Below are positions 62,155 through 64,000 of a stretch of DNA of 64,000 nucleotides, one piece after another; position 1 is the stretch's first letter, and each line of letters starts with the position of its first letter. Location of the stretch: contig JACKBV010000010.1 in assembly GCA_020634315.1 (NCBI GenBank), positions 1 to 64,000 of the forward strand, in the 5' to 3' direction. This DNA is from Ardenticatenaceae bacterium. Lineage in GTDB: Bacteria; Chloroflexota; Anaerolineae; Promineifilales; Promineifilaceae. The position numbers and the translations under genes are program-made. Under the pieces are notes generated by a model that made no database searches, was not told the origin of the DNA, and saw nothing but the letters and a program-made list of their open reading frames with translations.

Positions 62155-63867
62155 ATGACTCTTATTACCCCTGCTCCCATACGTCGCACGGTGCAAGCCC
62201 GCTTCGCTGATGGCCGCGCTTTTGATGGCCCTGCCGGTGTGCCGCTCGAAGAATTTGTGAAAGCCGCCGATATAAAGGTGGATGGCTGTATTGTGGCAGC
62301 GTTGGTAAACGGCCGTTTACGTGAACTGTCCCGTCCGCTCAACGAAGATGCCAGCATCGTGCCCATCACCACAGCCGACTCTGACGGCGTGCGCATTTAC
62401 CGGCGCTCCCTCAGCTTTCTCATGATTGCCGCCGCCGCCGAACTCTTCCCCGGACGCCGTATCACCATTCACCACTCCATGCCATTTGGCGGGTATTACT
62501 GCGAGCGAGATGATCGCCAATGCCTGTCCGATGACGAACTGAATCGGCTGCGCCAGCGCATGCAAGAATTGGTCACGGCCGATTTGCCCATTACGCATGT
62601 GCGCGTGTCGCTGGATGAAGCGCTGCAACTGTTTCACCAGTGGGGCGATCAGGAAAAGGCGGACTTGTTTGCCAAACGGCGCAAAGATTATCTGACCCTT
62701 TACGAGTTGAACGGCGTGCGCGATTATTTTCATGGCTTTATGGTTCCCAGCACGGGCTATCTCGATCTGTTCGATTTACGCCATTACAACCAGGGCTTTA
62801 TCTTGCAGTTTCCGCGCCGCCGCGACCCCAGCATTTTGCAATCTTTTGAAGATGAGCCGCGTCTGGCGCGGGTTTTCCAAGATTACGAGAAATGGCTGAG
62901 CGTGATTGGCGTGCCCAGTGTGGCCTCGTTGAACAATGCCATCAGAGACGGCCGTATCCGTGAAGTCATCCTCGTTGCTGAAGCACTGCATCGCCAGCAG
63001 CTAACCAGCATTGCCGGTGAAATTGCGCAGCGCCAGCCAGAAACCAAAATCGTCCTCATTTCTGGCCCGACATCGGCGGGCAAAACGACATTTAGCAAGC
63101 GTCTGGCGATCCAACTGCTGGCACATGGCATTCATCCTGTGACCATCAGCATGGACAATTACTTTGTCAATCGGGCCGATACGCCACGCGATGAAAAGGG
63201 TGATTATGATTTTGAGGCGTTAGAAGCGGTTGACATTGCCCTGTTTCAGGAGCATTTGCAGCAATTATTGGCTGGCAACACGATTATGCAGCCTGTTTAC
63301 AATTTTCACACAGGCACGCGGCACTTTGGCAGCGAATTGGCGCTGGCGCATGATCAGGTGTTGATTATCGAAGGGATTCATGGGCTGAATCCGCGCCTGG
63401 TCACGAAAATTCCGCCACAATCGTTTTACCGCATCTTCATTTCGGCGCTGACGCAGCTCAATTTGGACAAACACAACCGCGTGCCCACGACCGACACGCG
63501 TATGCTGCGCCGGATTGTGCGCGATGCCGCGCATCGTGGCTATTCAGCCGCCGATACCATTGGCCGTTGGCCCAGTGTGCGCGTTGGCGAAAAGCGGCAC
63601 ATTTTCCCCAATCAGCATAATGCCGATGTCTTTTTTAATTCGGCATTGGTGTATGAGCTGGCGGTTTTGAAGACGCTGGCTTACCCGCTGCTGCTGCAAG
63701 TGGAACCGGACACGCCAGAACGTGTCGAAGCCAACCGGCTGCGGGCGTTTTTGCAATGGTTTGACCCGCTCCCTGGCGACTGCCTGGCTTACATCCCTAG
63801 TGATTCGATTTTGCGTGAATTTGTGGGGGGATCGGTGCTGGACGATTACAAACCGTGGCAAGGATGA
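62155..63867 (+). CDS. TGS-tRNA-SAD-uridine kinase fusion (nucleoside kinase)
   Basis: 570 residues. TGS-like N-terminus (about 1-75), a ThrRS editing-like domain with HHSMPFGGYYC (about 105), then a P-loop kinase with ISGPTSAGKTTFSKRLAIQL (about 302), TISMDNYFVNR and the DFEALEAVD segment. This is the uridine-kinase family fused to ThrRS-like modules. It phosphorylates a nucleoside; the N-terminal part may bind RNA. Two iterated palindromes (62307, 62948). Confidence 0.93.
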   Translation: MTLITPAPIRRTVQARFADGRAFDGPAGVPLEEFVKAADIKVDGCIVAALVNGRLRELSRPLNEDASIVPITTADSDGVRIYRRSLSFLMIAAAAELFPGRRITIHHSMPFGGYYCERDDRQCLSDDELNRLRQRMQELVTADLPITHVRVSLDEALQLFHQWGDQEKADLFAKRRKDYLTLYELNGVRDYFHGFMVPSTGYLDLFDLRHYNQGFILQFPRRRDPSILQSFEDEPRLARVFQDYEKWLSVIGVPSVASLNNAIRDGRIREVILVAEALHRQQLTSIAGEIAQRQPETKIVLISGPTSAGKTTFSKRLAIQLLAHGIHPVTISMDNYFVNRADTPRDEKGDYDFEALEAVDIALFQEHLQQLLAGNTIMQPVYNFHTGTRHFGSELALAHDQVLIIEGIHGLNPRLVTKIPPQSFYRIFISALTQLNLDKHNRVPTTDTRMLRRIVRDAAHRGYSAADTIGRWPSVRVGEKRHIFPNQHNADVFFNSALVYELAVLKTLAYPLLLQVEPDTPERVEANRLRAFLQWFDPLPGDCLAYIPSDSILREFVGGSVLDDYKPWQG

Positions 63868-63876
63868 GGGCTGGTC

Positions 63877-63912
63877 GGTAATCGGTGATCAGCAACCTGA
63901 TCACCGATTACC
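63877..63912. terminator. 15-bp perfect hairpin between convergent genes
   Basis: GGTAATCGGTGATCA at 63877-63891 pairs exactly with 63898-63912 around GCAACC. No strong T-run. Same sequence family as 57661; probably both a dispersed repeat and a transcript barrier. Confidence 0.65.
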
Positions 63913-63924
63913 GTTTGCTGCATA

Positions 63925-63999
63925 CTAAATTTCGCCAGTGGAGAGGACGTGCTTCACTTCGGCGATGGCTTTGGTCACTTCAATTTCGCGTGGGCAGGC
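63925..63999 (-). CDS. C-terminal end of a probable succinate dehydrogenase/fumarate reductase iron-sulfur subunit (partial)
   Basis: The last 24 codons read ACPREIEVTKAIAEVKHVLS and end GEI before TAG. This matches the final Cys motif and tail of SdhB/FrdB. The rest lies beyond the window, so the assignment is tentative. Confidence 0.55.
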   Translation of the reverse strand, partial: ACPREIEVTKAIAEVKHVLSTGEI

Positions 64000-64000
64000 G

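Larger units (their letters stand above)
919..62955. repeat. Highly iterated palindrome ACGGCCGT (HIP-like), ~100 dispersed copies
   Basis: The 8-mer ACGGCCGT, most often within AACGGCCGTT and sometimes within GGAAACGGCCGTTTCC, is scattered through the whole window. Exact examples of the 10-mer are 919-928, 2321-2330, 12765-12774, 49612-49621 and 61397-61406; the last full 8-mer is 62948-62955. I counted 104 by eye, about one per 600 bp, against one or two expected from base composition. Copies lie inside genes on both strands, in all three codon phases, and in a few gaps (for example near 37837). Near-matches such as GCGGCCGT and ACGGCCGA also recur. The distribution resembles HIP1 in cyanobacteria, but the sequence differs. 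No cognate methylase or binding protein is encoded here. Confidence 0.93.

Overview
The window is a dense bacterial chromosome segment with no phage or plasmid genes. It most resembles an uncultured Chloroflexota (Anaerolineae-like) genome. Supporting this are secreted or membrane proteins with Thr/Pro-rich linkers, N-terminal 7TM histidine kinases, an archaeal-type UbiA prenyltransferase beside a menA homologue, a five-gene NAD-linked [NiFe] hydrogenase and DUF711/DUF6391 genes. The lineage is an inference from gene content; no rRNA is present.

Layout. 0-3.3 kb: 3' part of alaS with a strong terminator, then two small membrane or secreted unknowns. 3.4-8.8 kb: two histidine kinases, two stand-alone receivers and a zincin-like membrane protein. 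8.8-14.6 kb (minus): TerC, Ca2+/H+ antiporter, PPK2, a secreted TIM-barrel glycosidase and a GH4 glycosidase. 14.9-20.0 kb (minus): hoxEFUYH with a CRP/FNR-type palindrome upstream. 20.5 kb: tRNA-Asp with promoter and terminator. 20.8-23.6 kb: two paralogous secreted esterases. 23.9-28.2 kb: a large unknown protein overlapping a membrane Ser/Thr kinase. 28.2-33.0 kb (minus): GT39, holA, DUF6391, murE. 33.4-42.3 kb: mixed metabolic genes (DJ-1/PfpI, DUF711, TrmH, UbiA, MOSC, MenA, tandem GNAT, acyl-CoA carboxylase beta). 42.4-50.8 kb: a TetR regulator divergent from a YbhGFSR-like ABC-2 exporter with two permeases, two ATPases and two membrane-fusion proteins. 50.8-64 kb: YbaK, patatin, an MFS/TPR/PAF-acetylhydrolase-like operon, an MDR dehydrogenase, a lytic transglycosylase, a TGS-uridine kinase fusion and the tail of a probable succinate dehydrogenase iron-sulfur gene.

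The dominant signal is not a gene. The palindrome ACGGCCGT, usually AACGGCCGTT and often GGAAACGGCCGTTTCC, occurs about 100 times (104 by hand count), roughly once per 600 bp, in nearly every gene and in all reading frames. One or two copies would be expected by chance. It behaves like the HIP1 highly iterated palindrome of cyanobacteria but has a different sequence, and it leaves Thr-Ala-Val, Asn-Gly-Arg and Arg-Pro tripeptides across unrelated proteins. I know of no description of it in this lineage.

Two further window-scale patterns stand out. First, intergenic gaps hold several families of short palindromic or tandem repeats, notably a roughly 55-bp element bounded by CCTCCCGGAGG. Second, at least a dozen single- or two-base frameshifts fall between 16.0 and 25.3 kb, while I saw none elsewhere. 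They hit hoxH, hoxY, hoxU, hoxE, one esterase and the large unknown gene, often in homopolymers, which points first to local consensus errors.
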